Below are positions 33,417 to 42,194 of a DNA stretch of 64,000 nucleotides, piece after piece. Within the stretch, counting starts at the first letter, position 1; each line of letters opens with the position of its first letter. The notes beneath the pieces are model-generated. The model was not told where the DNA came from, made no database searches, and saw nothing but the letters and a program-made list of their open reading frames with translations. Made by a program: the position numbers and the translations under genes. The DNA comes from Sedimenticola sp. (GTDB lineage Bacteria; Pseudomonadota; Gammaproteobacteria; Chromatiales; Chromatiaceae): NCBI GenBank assembly GCA_027024025.1, contig JALVTT010000151.1, positions 1-64,000 on the forward strand, given 5' to 3'.

Positions 33417-33438
33417 AAAAAAGCGCCCCTCCCGGCGC
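33417..33438 (-). terminator. Possible rho-independent terminator at end of mla operon
   Basis: Minus strand GCGCC-loop-GGCGC followed by TTTTTT, just downstream of mlaB stop. Confidence 0.5.
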
Positions 33439-33444
33439 CCCCGC

Positions 33445-33765
33445 TCAGGCCGCGGCCTCCTCCGGGGCCTCCAGGCCGAGCAGTCCCTCGGCATTGGACA
33501 GCCGGGCCAGGTCGGCCAGCCCCGCGGGGATGTCCCGCAGCCTCAGCGCATGGCCCGCGCCTTCGGCCGCCTGCACGGCCTCCACCAGCAGGGCCAGGGC
33601 CGCGCTGTTGCCGGCGCTCACCCCGGCCAGCGAGAGCTCCGACAGCGAACCGTCCAGGATCGCCGGACGCAGCGCCGACCACAGCGCGGGCACGCTGGCG
33701 AAATCGAGCACCCCCTCGATCACGCCCCGGCCGTCTTCGCCCAGCTGCAGCGAGGCGCCGGCCAT
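33445..33765 (-). CDS. mlaB: STAS-domain lipid asymmetry protein MlaB
   Basis: Small STAS-like protein in mlaFEDC operon. Confidence 0.8.
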   Translation of the reverse strand: MAGASLQLGEDGRGVIEGVLDFASVPALWSALRPAILDGSLSELSLAGVSAGNSAALALLVEAVQAAEGAGHALRLRDIPAGLADLARLSNAEGLLGLEAPEEAAA

Positions 33766-34478
33766 CAGGCGGCCTCTTTGGGCAGCTGGGTCTTGCCGGC
33801 GGCGGACTCGTCGTTCTTCTTCTGCAGCGAACGAATCAGATTGTCGATACCGGCCTGCATGCGCTTGCTGCGGTCCTTGGCCCGCGAGGCGCCCTGGCGG
33901 ATCAGCCGCGCAAAGGAGCTGCGGTAGTTGGTCACCAGGCTCACGCCATCGATCACCACGTCGTACACCTTCCACTGACCGTTCTTCTCCAGGCGCAGGC
34001 GGTAATTGATCGGGATCGGCGGCCCGCCCTCGGCGCTGACCTTGGTGGGCACCAGCACCCTCTTGGCGTCCTTCTGCATGTGGACCGGCGGATACTCGAT
34101 GTTCTGCCCGGAATAGCCCAGCAGGGCCGTGGCATAGGTGCGCACCAGCATCTCCTGGAACTCGGCCACGATACGGCGCTGCTGCTCCGGCGTGGCGCGG
34201 CGCCAGAAGCGTCCCATGGCGGCGCGCGCCATGCGGGTGAAATCGAAGTGCGGCACCACGGTGCGCTCGACCAGCGGGTAGATCAGGGAGTTGTCGGCCT
34301 CCAGCTCCTTCCTGCGCTTGGTGACCTCGGCCAGCACGGTGTCCGCGGTATGCCGCACCACCTCCTGCGGATTGGCGGTCTGCGCGGCCCCATCGCCCGC
34401 GGGCGTCTCGTCCATTGCGCCGGCCGCCAAGGGAATCAGCAGGGCCAGCGCGCCCAGCCAGTTACACAATCTCTTCAT
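33765..34478 (-). CDS. mlaC: Phospholipid-binding protein MlaC
   Basis: Signal peptide; PLVERTVVPHFDFTRMARAAMGRFWRRATPEQQRRIVAEFQEMLVRTYA. Confidence 0.93.
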   Translation of the reverse strand: MKRLCNWLGALALLIPLAAGAMDETPAGDGAAQTANPQEVVRHTADTVLAEVTKRRKELEADNSLIYPLVERTVVPHFDFTRMARAAMGRFWRRATPEQQRRIVAEFQEMLVRTYATALLGYSGQNIEYPPVHMQKDAKRVLVPTKVSAEGGPPIPINYRLRLEKNGQWKVYDVVIDGVSLVTNYRSSFARLIRQGASRAKDRSKRMQAGIDNLIRSLQKKNDESAAGKTQLPKEAA

Positions 34479-34948
34479 TTTGCTCCTTCCTGTCCCTTGC
34501 CGAAGATGAATTGTCCCACGACCTCCTCCAGCACCAATGCCGACTGGGTCACGCTGATCTCACCGCCGTCGGCCAGCATGTCCTCGCTGCCGCCCGGGTC
34601 GAGACCGATGTACTGCTCGCCCAGCAGACCGGCGGTCAGGATCTTGGCGAAGCTGTCCTCCGGTATGCGGTTGAGGTACTGGGCCTGGATCGCCATATCG
34701 ACCACCGCGCGAAAATCGTCGGGATCGTAATGGATGCCCGCCACCCGGCCGACCTCGACCCCGGCGATCTTGACCGGCGCGCGCACCTTGAGCCCGCCGA
34801 TGTTGTCGAAACGCGCGGTGACCGTGAAGGTCTTGCCCTTGTAGGCCGTGCCCAGATTGCTCACCTGCATGGCCAGGAAGAACAGAGCCACGAAGCCGAG
34901 CGCCATGAACAGGCCAACCCATATCTCTATTTGTCTGTTTTTGTTCAT
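34475..34948 (-). CDS. mlaD: MCE-domain protein MlaD
   Basis: IEIWVGLFMALGFVALFFLAMQVSNLG...VTARFDNIGGLKVRAPVKIAGVEVGRV. Confidence 0.95.
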   Translation of the reverse strand: MNKNRQIEIWVGLFMALGFVALFFLAMQVSNLGTAYKGKTFTVTARFDNIGGLKVRAPVKIAGVEVGRVAGIHYDPDDFRAVVDMAIQAQYLNRIPEDSFAKILTAGLLGEQYIGLDPGGSEDMLADGGEISVTQSALVLEEVVGQFIFGKGQEGAK

Positions 34949-34976
34949 TTCCGTTCCCGAGGCGGTGGTCCCGCCG

Positions 34977-35753
34977 TTATCCGAACATCATGGCCGTGAG
35001 GACGAAGTCCAGCCCCAGCACCGCCAGCGAAGAGTGCACCACGGTGCGCGTGGTGGCGCGACTGACGCCCTCCGAGGTGGGCACGCAGTCATAGCCCTGG
35101 AAGATGGCGATCCAGGTGCAAACGAAGCCAAACACCACCGACTTGATCACGCCGTTGATGACATCGTCGCTGAAGTCGATGCCCTCCTGCATGCCGTTCC
35201 AGAAGGCCCCCTGGTCCACGCCCAGCAGGCCGCCGCCGACCATCCAGCCGCCGGCCACGCCGAGCATGCTGAACAGCGCGGCGAGCAGCGGCACCGAGAT
35301 GATGCCGGCGAAGAAACGCGGCGCCAGCACCCGGTGCTGCGGGTTGACCGCCATCATCTCCAGGCCCGAGAGCTGCTCGGTGGCCTTCATCAGACCGATC
35401 TCGGCGGTCAGCGCAGAACCGGCGCGTCCGGCGAACAGCAGCGCGGTGAGCACCGGGCCCAGCTCGCGCACCAGCGAGGCCGCCACCATCAGGCCCAGCG
35501 CGGTCTCGCCGCCGAAACGGGACAGAATATAGTAACCCTGCAGCCCCAGCACCATGCCCACGAACAGCCCGGCCACGGTGATGATCAGGATGGTCAGCAC
35601 CCCCACCGAGTAGAGCTGGTCGAGCAGCAGGCGCGGGCGGCGCAGGATACTCAACAGGCCGCGCAGCAGCGGCAGCAGCAGCAGATGGGCGCGCCCCAGG
35701 CGGGCCATGCCGTTCAGGCCCCAGGCCCCCAGCTGGGCCAGCAGATGGGTCAT
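34977..35753 (-). CDS. mlaE: MlaE permease
   Basis: GLFVGMVLGLQGYYILSRFGGETALGLMVAASLVRELGPVLTALLFAGRAGSALTAEIGLMKATEQ. Confidence 0.95.
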   Translation of the reverse strand: MTHLLAQLGAWGLNGMARLGRAHLLLLPLLRGLLSILRRPRLLLDQLYSVGVLTILIITVAGLFVGMVLGLQGYYILSRFGGETALGLMVAASLVRELGPVLTALLFAGRAGSALTAEIGLMKATEQLSGLEMMAVNPQHRVLAPRFFAGIISVPLLAALFSMLGVAGGWMVGGGLLGVDQGAFWNGMQEGIDFSDDVINGVIKSVVFGFVCTWIAIFQGYDCVPTSEGVSRATTRTVVHSSLAVLGLDFVLTAMMFG

Positions 35754-36577
35754 GGCGCCGCCTCCAGCAGATCCTCGCGCAGCCCAGGCGCCGGAAAATG
35801 GAAGGGCACCGGACCATCCGGCAGGCCCTGGATGAACTGGCGGGTCCATTCGCCGCCGCTGTGTTGCAGATGCTCCGGGGTGCCGGACTCGACCACCCGG
35901 CCGTCGGAGATGACATACACCAGATCGGAGATGGCCAGGGTCTCGGCCACGTCGTGCGAAACCAGCACGCTGGTGATGCGGGAGGCGTCGTTGAGGCGCC
36001 GGATCAGCTGCACCAGCACCCCCATGGAGATCGGATCCTGCCCGGTGAAGGGCTCATCGTACATGATCATCATCGGATCCAGGGCGATCGCGCGCGCCAG
36101 GGCCACGCGCCGCGCCATGCCGCCGGACAGCTCACTGGGCATCAACCCGCGCGCGCCGCGCAGGCCCACCGCCTCCAGCTTGAGCAGCACCAGCTTGCGG
36201 ATCATGGACTCGGTCAGCCGGGTGTGCTCGCGCAGCGGAAAGGCCACATTGTCGTACACGCTCATATCGGTCAGCAGGGCGCCGCTCTGGAACAGCATGC
36301 CCATGCGCATACGCAGGCGGTACAGCTCGGGGGTGGACAGGGCGTGCACGTTCTGGCCGTCCACCTCGATGCTGCCCGCGTCCGGCCGCAGCTGGCCGCC
36401 GATCAGCTTCAGCAGGGTGGTCTTGCCGGTGCCGGAGGGCCCCATGATGGCGGTCACCCGACCGCGCGGGATATCGATATCCAGGCCGTCGAAGATCCAC
36501 CGGCTGCCGCGCCGGAAGCGCAGGCCGCGTATCCTGACCAGCGGCGACTCGTCCGCGTTGTTTTCTTGTTGAGTCAA
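35750..36577 (-). CDS. mlaF: MlaF ATP-binding protein
   Basis: MGPSGTGKTTLLKLIGG, LSGGMARRVALARAIALDPMMIMYDEPFTGQDP. Confidence 0.95.
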   Translation of the reverse strand: MTQQENNADESPLVRIRGLRFRRGSRWIFDGLDIDIPRGRVTAIMGPSGTGKTTLLKLIGGQLRPDAGSIEVDGQNVHALSTPELYRLRMRMGMLFQSGALLTDMSVYDNVAFPLREHTRLTESMIRKLVLLKLEAVGLRGARGLMPSELSGGMARRVALARAIALDPMMIMYDEPFTGQDPISMGVLVQLIRRLNDASRITSVLVSHDVAETLAISDLVYVISDGRVVESGTPEHLQHSGGEWTRQFIQGLPDGPVPFHFPAPGLREDLLEAAP

Positions 36578-36715
36578 ACCATCTCCCGGGCAGGCTGCCC
36601 GCAGTCCAGGCGTGGCTGCCCATTCTGGTCAAGGGCCGCCACAGCGTCAAGCCGCGCCGGCCGGCGCGCGGACCTTAAAAAATTTAAGAAATGACGGCCG
36701 GCGCCACGCGCGTCT

Positions 36716-37273
36716 TCAGGCGATCCCCAGCAGCTCGCTCAGGGTGCGCAGCTCGGCCAGGACGGCGGGGCTGACCCCCTCGCCCTCCACCACCAGGGCC
36801 CGGGTGCGGGCCGGCAGCGCCTCCAGCACCGCGCGCAGCCCCGGCAGGTCCAGGCCGGCGATGTCCCGGCGCGCCAGCACCAGGCCGCTGTGATGCTCGA
36901 TCCACTGCCCCGGCTCGCGCGCGCGCTGCCACAGCGGCACCCACTCGGGGAAGTCGCAGCGCGGCTCGTCCACCAGCACCCCGCCCAGTCGCCCGCCGAA
37001 CCAGGCCAGGCGCTCCACGGGGAAGGCCCCGGGCGGCGGCTCCAGATAGAAGCGGAACCAGTCCTCGCACTCGTCCAGCCAGTCCTCCAGGGCGTCCCGC
37101 TCCAGGGCCAGCCAGTCTTCCGCCGGCAGCAGCAGACAGCCCGCCTCGTTGCTGTAATAGGCGAACTCCCAGTCCGGCGGCAGATCGTCCGGGAAGTATT
37201 CCCCCCGCCAGTCGGGGTGCGGCCAGCCACGCAGGCCGAGCAAAAGCCGCCCGGTATCGATATCATCCGCCAT
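36716..37273 (-). CDS. Hypothetical protein
   Basis: 185-aa ORF starting MADDIDTGRLLLGLRGWPHPDWRGEYFPDDLPPDWEFAYYSNEAGCLLLP; N-terminus weakly recalls DUF72 proteins. Confidence 0.65.
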   Translation of the reverse strand: MADDIDTGRLLLGLRGWPHPDWRGEYFPDDLPPDWEFAYYSNEAGCLLLPAEDWLALERDALEDWLDECEDWFRFYLEPPPGAFPVERLAWFGGRLGGVLVDEPRCDFPEWVPLWQRAREPGQWIEHHSGLVLARRDIAGLDLPGLRAVLEALPARTRALVVEGEGVSPAVLAELRTLSELLGIA

Positions 37274-37300
37274 GTGATTTCACCTCCGAGTCTCCTGAAT

Positions 37301-37486
37301 ATGGCCGATATCATAGCCTTCAAGCGTCCCCGGTCGAGCGAGCGGCACCGCGGCAACACCCTGTGCCGCAGCGGCCACCACAAGTGGGAGATCGACAAGC
37401 AGAGCGTGTTCGACACCCGCCTCGGGCGCCTGGTCACCCGCTTTCGCTGCAAGCGCTGCGGCAAGCTGAAGGTCAAGGCCCTGTGA
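37301..37486 (+). CDS. Small zinc-ribbon-like protein (61 aa)
   Basis: MADIIAFKRPRSSERHRGNTLCRSGHHKWEIDKQSVFDTRLGRLVTRFRCKRCGKLKVKAL; CxxxHH and CxxCG. Confidence 0.65.
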   Translation: MADIIAFKRPRSSERHRGNTLCRSGHHKWEIDKQSVFDTRLGRLVTRFRCKRCGKLKVKAL

Positions 37487-37562
37487 GCCCCGTTTGGACA
37501 AGCCCCGGGGGTTCAAGCAAAATGCGCGGGTCATACCGGCCACGAGGTTGCAACACAGGCAG

Positions 37563-38546
37563 ATGCTGCTGATTTCCGGCTCGATCATCCTCGGCTTCGC
37601 GCTCCTGATCTGGGGCGCGGACCGCTTCGTCATGGGCGCCGCCGCGCTGGCGCGCAACCTCGGCGTCTCGCCCCTGCTGATCGGCCTGACCGTGGTGGGT
37701 TTCGGCACCTCCGCGCCAGAGGTGCTGGTCTCGGCCATGGCCGCGGCGGACGGCAATCCCGGGCTGGCGCTGGGCAACGCGGTGGGCTCCAATATCGCCA
37801 ATATCGGCCTGATCCTCGGGGTCAGCGCCCTGGTCGCCCCGCTGGCGGTGCATTCCGACGTGCTGCGGCGCGAATACCCCATCCTCATGGGGGTCTGCGT
37901 GGCGGTCTATCTGATGCTGCTGGACGGCCACCTGGGCCGCCTCGACGGCGCCCTGATGCTGACCGGACTGGCGGCCGTGCTGTGGGGCATGGTGCGCATC
38001 GGCCGCCGCCGCGCCCTGCACGATCCCCTGGAAGAGGAATTCGAGAAAGAGATTCCCGGCAATCTCAGCACCCTGTCCGCCAGCCTGTGGTTCATCGCCG
38101 GCCTGGCCCTGCTGCTGGTGGCCTCGCGCATGCTGGTCTGGGGCGCGGTCTCGGTGGCGACCCTGTTCGGGGTCAGCGACCTGGTGATCGGCCTGACCAT
38201 CGTCGCGGTCGGCACCAGCCTGCCGGAACTGGCGGCGAGCGTGGTGAGCACCCTCAAGGGCGAGGACGACATCGCGGTGGGCAATGTGATCGGCTCCAAC
38301 ATCTACAACATGCTCGCGGTGCTCAGCCTGCCGGGCCTGATCGCCCCGGGGCCGGTCGAGGCCACGGTGCTCAGCCGCGACATGCCGATCATGCTGGGCC
38401 TGACCCTGGCCCTGCTGCTGATGGGCTGGAAGCGCGGCGGCAACGGCCGCATCAACCGGGTCGAGGGCGCCATCCTGACCGCCTGCTTCGTGGGTTACCA
38501 GACCTGGCTGTACTTCGCGAGCCAGGCCCAACCGGTGGGGAGCTGA
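37563..38546 (+). CDS. Calcium/sodium antiporter (YrbG family)
   Basis: Two GxxTxxAxxTSxPE-like repeats: VVGFGTSAPEVLVS and VAVGTSLPELAAS. Confidence 0.93.
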   Translation: MLLISGSIILGFALLIWGADRFVMGAAALARNLGVSPLLIGLTVVGFGTSAPEVLVSAMAAADGNPGLALGNAVGSNIANIGLILGVSALVAPLAVHSDVLRREYPILMGVCVAVYLMLLDGHLGRLDGALMLTGLAAVLWGMVRIGRRRALHDPLEEEFEKEIPGNLSTLSASLWFIAGLALLLVASRMLVWGAVSVATLFGVSDLVIGLTIVAVGTSLPELAASVVSTLKGEDDIAVGNVIGSNIYNMLAVLSLPGLIAPGPVEATVLSRDMPIMLGLTLALLLMGWKRGGNGRINRVEGAILTACFVGYQTWLYFASQAQPVGS

Positions 38547-38547
38547 G

Positions 38548-39525
38548 ATGGTGAACGACCAGGACAAGATGATCGCCCTCGGGCGCGAGGTCATCGACAT
38601 CGAGACCGAGGCCCTGACCGCCCTGCGCGCACGCATCGACGCCGACTTCGCCACGGCCTGCCACATCATGATGCAGTGCGAGGGCCGGGTGGTGGTCACC
38701 GGCATGGGCAAGTCCGGCCATATCGGCAGCAAGATCGCCGCCACCCTGGCCAGCACCGGCACCCCGGCCTTCTTCGTGCATCCCGGCGAGGCCAGCCACG
38801 GCGACCTGGGCATGATCACCCCCGGCGACGTGGTCCTGGCCCTGTCGAATTCCGGCGAGACCGCCGAGGTGCTGACCATACTGCCGCTGCTCAAGCGCAT
38901 GGGCACCCCGCTGATCGCGCTCACCGGCAAGCCCGAATCGACCCTGGCGCGCGAGGCCCGGGTGCACCTGAACGTGGGCGTGGCGCGGGAGGCCTGCCCG
39001 CTGGACCTGGCCCCCACCGCCAGCACCACCGCCGCGCTGGCCATGGGCGACGCCCTGGCCATCGCCCTGCTGCAGGCGCGCGGCTTCACCCCCGAGGACT
39101 TCGCCCTGTCCCACCCCGGCGGCAGTCTGGGCAAGCGCCTGCTGCTGCGGGTGCGCGACCTGATGCACACCGGCGACCGCCTGCCGGTGGTGAGCGAGCA
39201 CGAGACCCTGCCCCGGGCCCTGATGGAGATGACCGCCAAGGGCCTGGGCATGACCGCGGTGCTGGACGCCCAGGGCGGGCTGGCCGGGGTGTTCACCGAC
39301 GGCGATCTGCGCCGCTGTCTGGACCGGCGGGAGGATCTGCACCAGGCCCGGGTCGGCGAACTGATGACCCGCGGCGGGGTGCGCATCGGCCAGGACCAGC
39401 TGGCCGCCGAGGCGCTCAAGCTGATGGAAGAGAACAAGATCAACGCCCTGCTGGTGGTCGATGAGCAAGACCGGCTGCAGGGCGCCCTGAACATGCACGA
39501 CCTGCTGCACGCGGGCGTGGTGTAG
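38548..39525 (+). CDS. kdsD: Arabinose-5-phosphate isomerase (KpsF/GutQ)
   Basis: SIS domain GMGKSGHIGSKIAATLASTGTPAFF plus CBS pair. Confidence 0.95.
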   Translation: MVNDQDKMIALGREVIDIETEALTALRARIDADFATACHIMMQCEGRVVVTGMGKSGHIGSKIAATLASTGTPAFFVHPGEASHGDLGMITPGDVVLALSNSGETAEVLTILPLLKRMGTPLIALTGKPESTLAREARVHLNVGVAREACPLDLAPTASTTAALAMGDALAIALLQARGFTPEDFALSHPGGSLGKRLLLRVRDLMHTGDRLPVVSEHETLPRALMEMTAKGLGMTAVLDAQGGLAGVFTDGDLRRCLDRREDLHQARVGELMTRGGVRIGQDQLAAEALKLMEENKINALLVVDEQDRLQGALNMHDLLHAGVV

Positions 39526-39536
39526 GAGGACAAGCG

Positions 39537-40061
39537 ATGCAGGACATCCAGGAACGCGCGCGCCAGATCCGGCTGGTGATCTTCGACGTGGACGGCGTGC
39601 TCACCGACGGCAGCCTGTTCCTCGGCGACGACGGGCAGGAATACAAGGCCTTCAACTCCAAGGACGGCCACGGCATGAAGATGCTGCAGGCCTCGGGCAT
39701 CGAGATCGCCATCATCACCGGGCGCAGCTCCGAGGTGGTGCGCATCCGCATGCAGAGCCTGGGTATCGCGCATGTGTTCCAGGGCATCGAGGACAAGGCC
39801 GCCGCCTATGCCGAACTCAAGCAGCGCCTGGACCTGCGGGACGAACAGATCGCCTATGTCGGCGACGACGTGGTGGACCTGCCGGTGATGACCCGGGTGG
39901 GGCTGGCGGTGTGCGTCGCCGACGGCCACCCCCTGGTGCGCCAGCACGCCCACTGGACCACCAGCCTGGGCGGCGGGCACGGCGCCGCGCGCGAGGTGTG
40001 CGAACTGCTGATGGACGCCCAGGGCAGCCTGCGCCCGGCCCTGGACGCCTACCTGGCCTGA
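39537..40061 (+). CDS. kdsC: KDO-8-phosphate phosphatase
   Basis: LVIFDVDGVLTDGSLFLGDDGQEYKAFNSKDGHGMKML. Confidence 0.96.
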   Translation: MQDIQERARQIRLVIFDVDGVLTDGSLFLGDDGQEYKAFNSKDGHGMKMLQASGIEIAIITGRSSEVVRIRMQSLGIAHVFQGIEDKAAAYAELKQRLDLRDEQIAYVGDDVVDLPVMTRVGLAVCVADGHPLVRQHAHWTTSLGGGHGAAREVCELLMDAQGSLRPALDAYLA

Positions 40062-40064
40062 GCC

Positions 40065-40634
40065 ATGCGCCATCCCCTCGTCCTGTGGAGCCTGCTGCTG
40101 ATCGCCGCCGCGGCCAGCTGGTGGCTGAGCGGGCGGCACGCGGCGCAGGCGCCGGCCGGCGCGGGCCAGGCCCAGGGACCGCGCGCGGTCGATTACTATC
40201 TGCGCCGCCTGAGCGCCACCCGCATGGGCCCGGACGGACGTCCCGACCGCACCCTGGAGACCCCGGAACTCAAGCACTTCCCCGACGACGACACCACCGA
40301 GCTGGCGCAGCCCCTGCTCACGGTGCACCAGGGGGATGACCCGCCCTGGCGGATCCGCGCCGAACACGGCTGGATCTCGGCGGACGCCTCGCTGATCCTG
40401 CTCGGCGGCGCAGTCCACATCAACCGCGAGGCCGGGCCACACAACCGCCCGCTGCAACTGGACACCCGCGATCTGCGGGTCCAGCCCGGCCAGGACTATG
40501 CGGAGACCGATGAAAAGGTTAGGGTACGCAGCAGGCGGGACCGCATCGAGGCCACCGGCATGCAGGCCTGGCTGCGCGCCCCCGCCCGGATCAAGTTACT
40601 AGCCGATGTAAAGGGATACTATGCGCCACCCTAG
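40065..40634 (+). CDS. lptC: LPS export protein LptC
   Basis: N-terminal TM; VDYYLRRLSATRMGPDGRPDRTLETPELKHFPDDDTTELAQP; operon position. Confidence 0.92.
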   Translation: MRHPLVLWSLLLIAAAASWWLSGRHAAQAPAGAGQAQGPRAVDYYLRRLSATRMGPDGRPDRTLETPELKHFPDDDTTELAQPLLTVHQGDDPPWRIRAEHGWISADASLILLGGAVHINREAGPHNRPLQLDTRDLRVQPGQDYAETDEKVRVRSRRDRIEATGMQAWLRAPARIKLLADVKGYYAPP

Positions 40635-40709
40635 CAGGAAAACGGAACCGTCCCGCCAAGAACCCCAGGGCCGCGTCATCGAACGACGCAAGCCATTGAC
40701 AGCCCAGGT

Positions 40710-40801
40710 TGACAAGGGGTTCCAAAAACGTCGGCGGCAGGGATGCCGCCGTCGAGCGTACAGGGATGTATTCTCAGCGTTTTTTGGAACCGCTTGTCGG
40801 C
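40710..40801. repeat. Dispersed palindromic repeat, copy 1 (lptC/lptA intergenic)
   Basis: TTGACAAGGGGTTCCAAAAACGTCGGCGGCAGGGATGCCGCCGTCGAGCGTACAGGGATGTATTCTCAGCGTTTTTTGGAACCGCTTGTCGG; outer arms complementary; similar to 50398-50492. Confidence 0.85.
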
Positions 40802-40815
40802 CCGCGGCGTTTTGC

Positions 40816-41337
40816 ATGGCCCTGCCCGGCCACGAACCCACTTTCGCCCGGCGGATGTTCGCCGGCCTCGCCGGCCTGGCCCTGCTGCTGGCCGCGAGCG
40901 GCGAGGCCCTGGCCCTGGCCGGCGACAAGGACAAGCCGGTGGAGCTGGCCGCCGACAGCGTGGACATCGACCAGGCCCGCTCGGTCTCGGTGTACAAGGG
41001 CGATGTGGATCTGCGCCAGGGCAGCATGCGCCTGCGCGCCGACCAGGTCACGGTCCATCACAAGGGCAAGAAGCCGGCCCGCATCGTCGCCACCGGGCGC
41101 CCGGTGCGCTTCCAGCAGGACAGCGGCAAGGGCGTGGTGCATGCCCGCGCGCGGCGCGCCGAATACACCGTCAACAGCGAGGTCCTGGTCCTGATCGGGC
41201 ACGCCTCCCTGACCCAGAACGGCGACACCATGAAGAGCGACCGCATCGTCTACGACCGGGTCCACCACAAGGTCAAGGCCGGGGCCGCGGCCAAGGGCAG
41301 GAAACGGGTACACATCACCATCATGCCCGGCAAATAG
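40816..41337 (+). CDS. lptA: LPS transport periplasmic protein LptA
   Basis: Signal peptide FAGLAGLALLLAASGEALA; DKPVELAADSVDIDQARSVSVYKGDVDLRQGSMRLRAD. ORF is open back to 40621, but that part overlaps lptC and the repeat. Confidence 0.9.
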   Translation: MALPGHEPTFARRMFAGLAGLALLLAASGEALALAGDKDKPVELAADSVDIDQARSVSVYKGDVDLRQGSMRLRADQVTVHHKGKKPARIVATGRPVRFQQDSGKGVVHARARRAEYTVNSEVLVLIGHASLTQNGDTMKSDRIVYDRVHHKVKAGAAAKGRKRVHITIMPGK

Positions 41338-41340
41338 GCC

Positions 41341-42066
<726 letters not shown>

Positions 42067-42118
42067 GCGCCGCGGCGGATCGTTTTTGATCCCCGACAGA
42101 CAAAATGGGCTCCCGGGC

Positions 42119-42146
42119 TTGGTCCCGGGGGCAATTGGGCTAAAAT
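42119..42146 (+). promoter_or_regulatory. Candidate sigma-70 promoter for rpoN
   Basis: TTGGTC-N16-TAAAAT upstream of rpoN ATG (42195). Confidence 0.4.
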
Positions 42147-42194
42147 GAAGTCGTAAAGGGTTATTCAAGACACATACCAACGCGCAGCATCCGC

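Noticed and set aside
36671-36690. CTTAAAAAATTTAAG AT-rich palindrome downstream of the 36716 gene
   Set aside because: Too short and A/T-simple to separate from chance or a weak terminator.
37473-40457. 994-aa minus-strand ORF opposite yrbG-like/kdsD/kdsC/lptC
   Set aside because: Antisense shadow of high-GC coding genes: Gln/His/Gly/Ala/Arg-rich translation, no domain motifs; the plus-strand frames are clearly the real genes.
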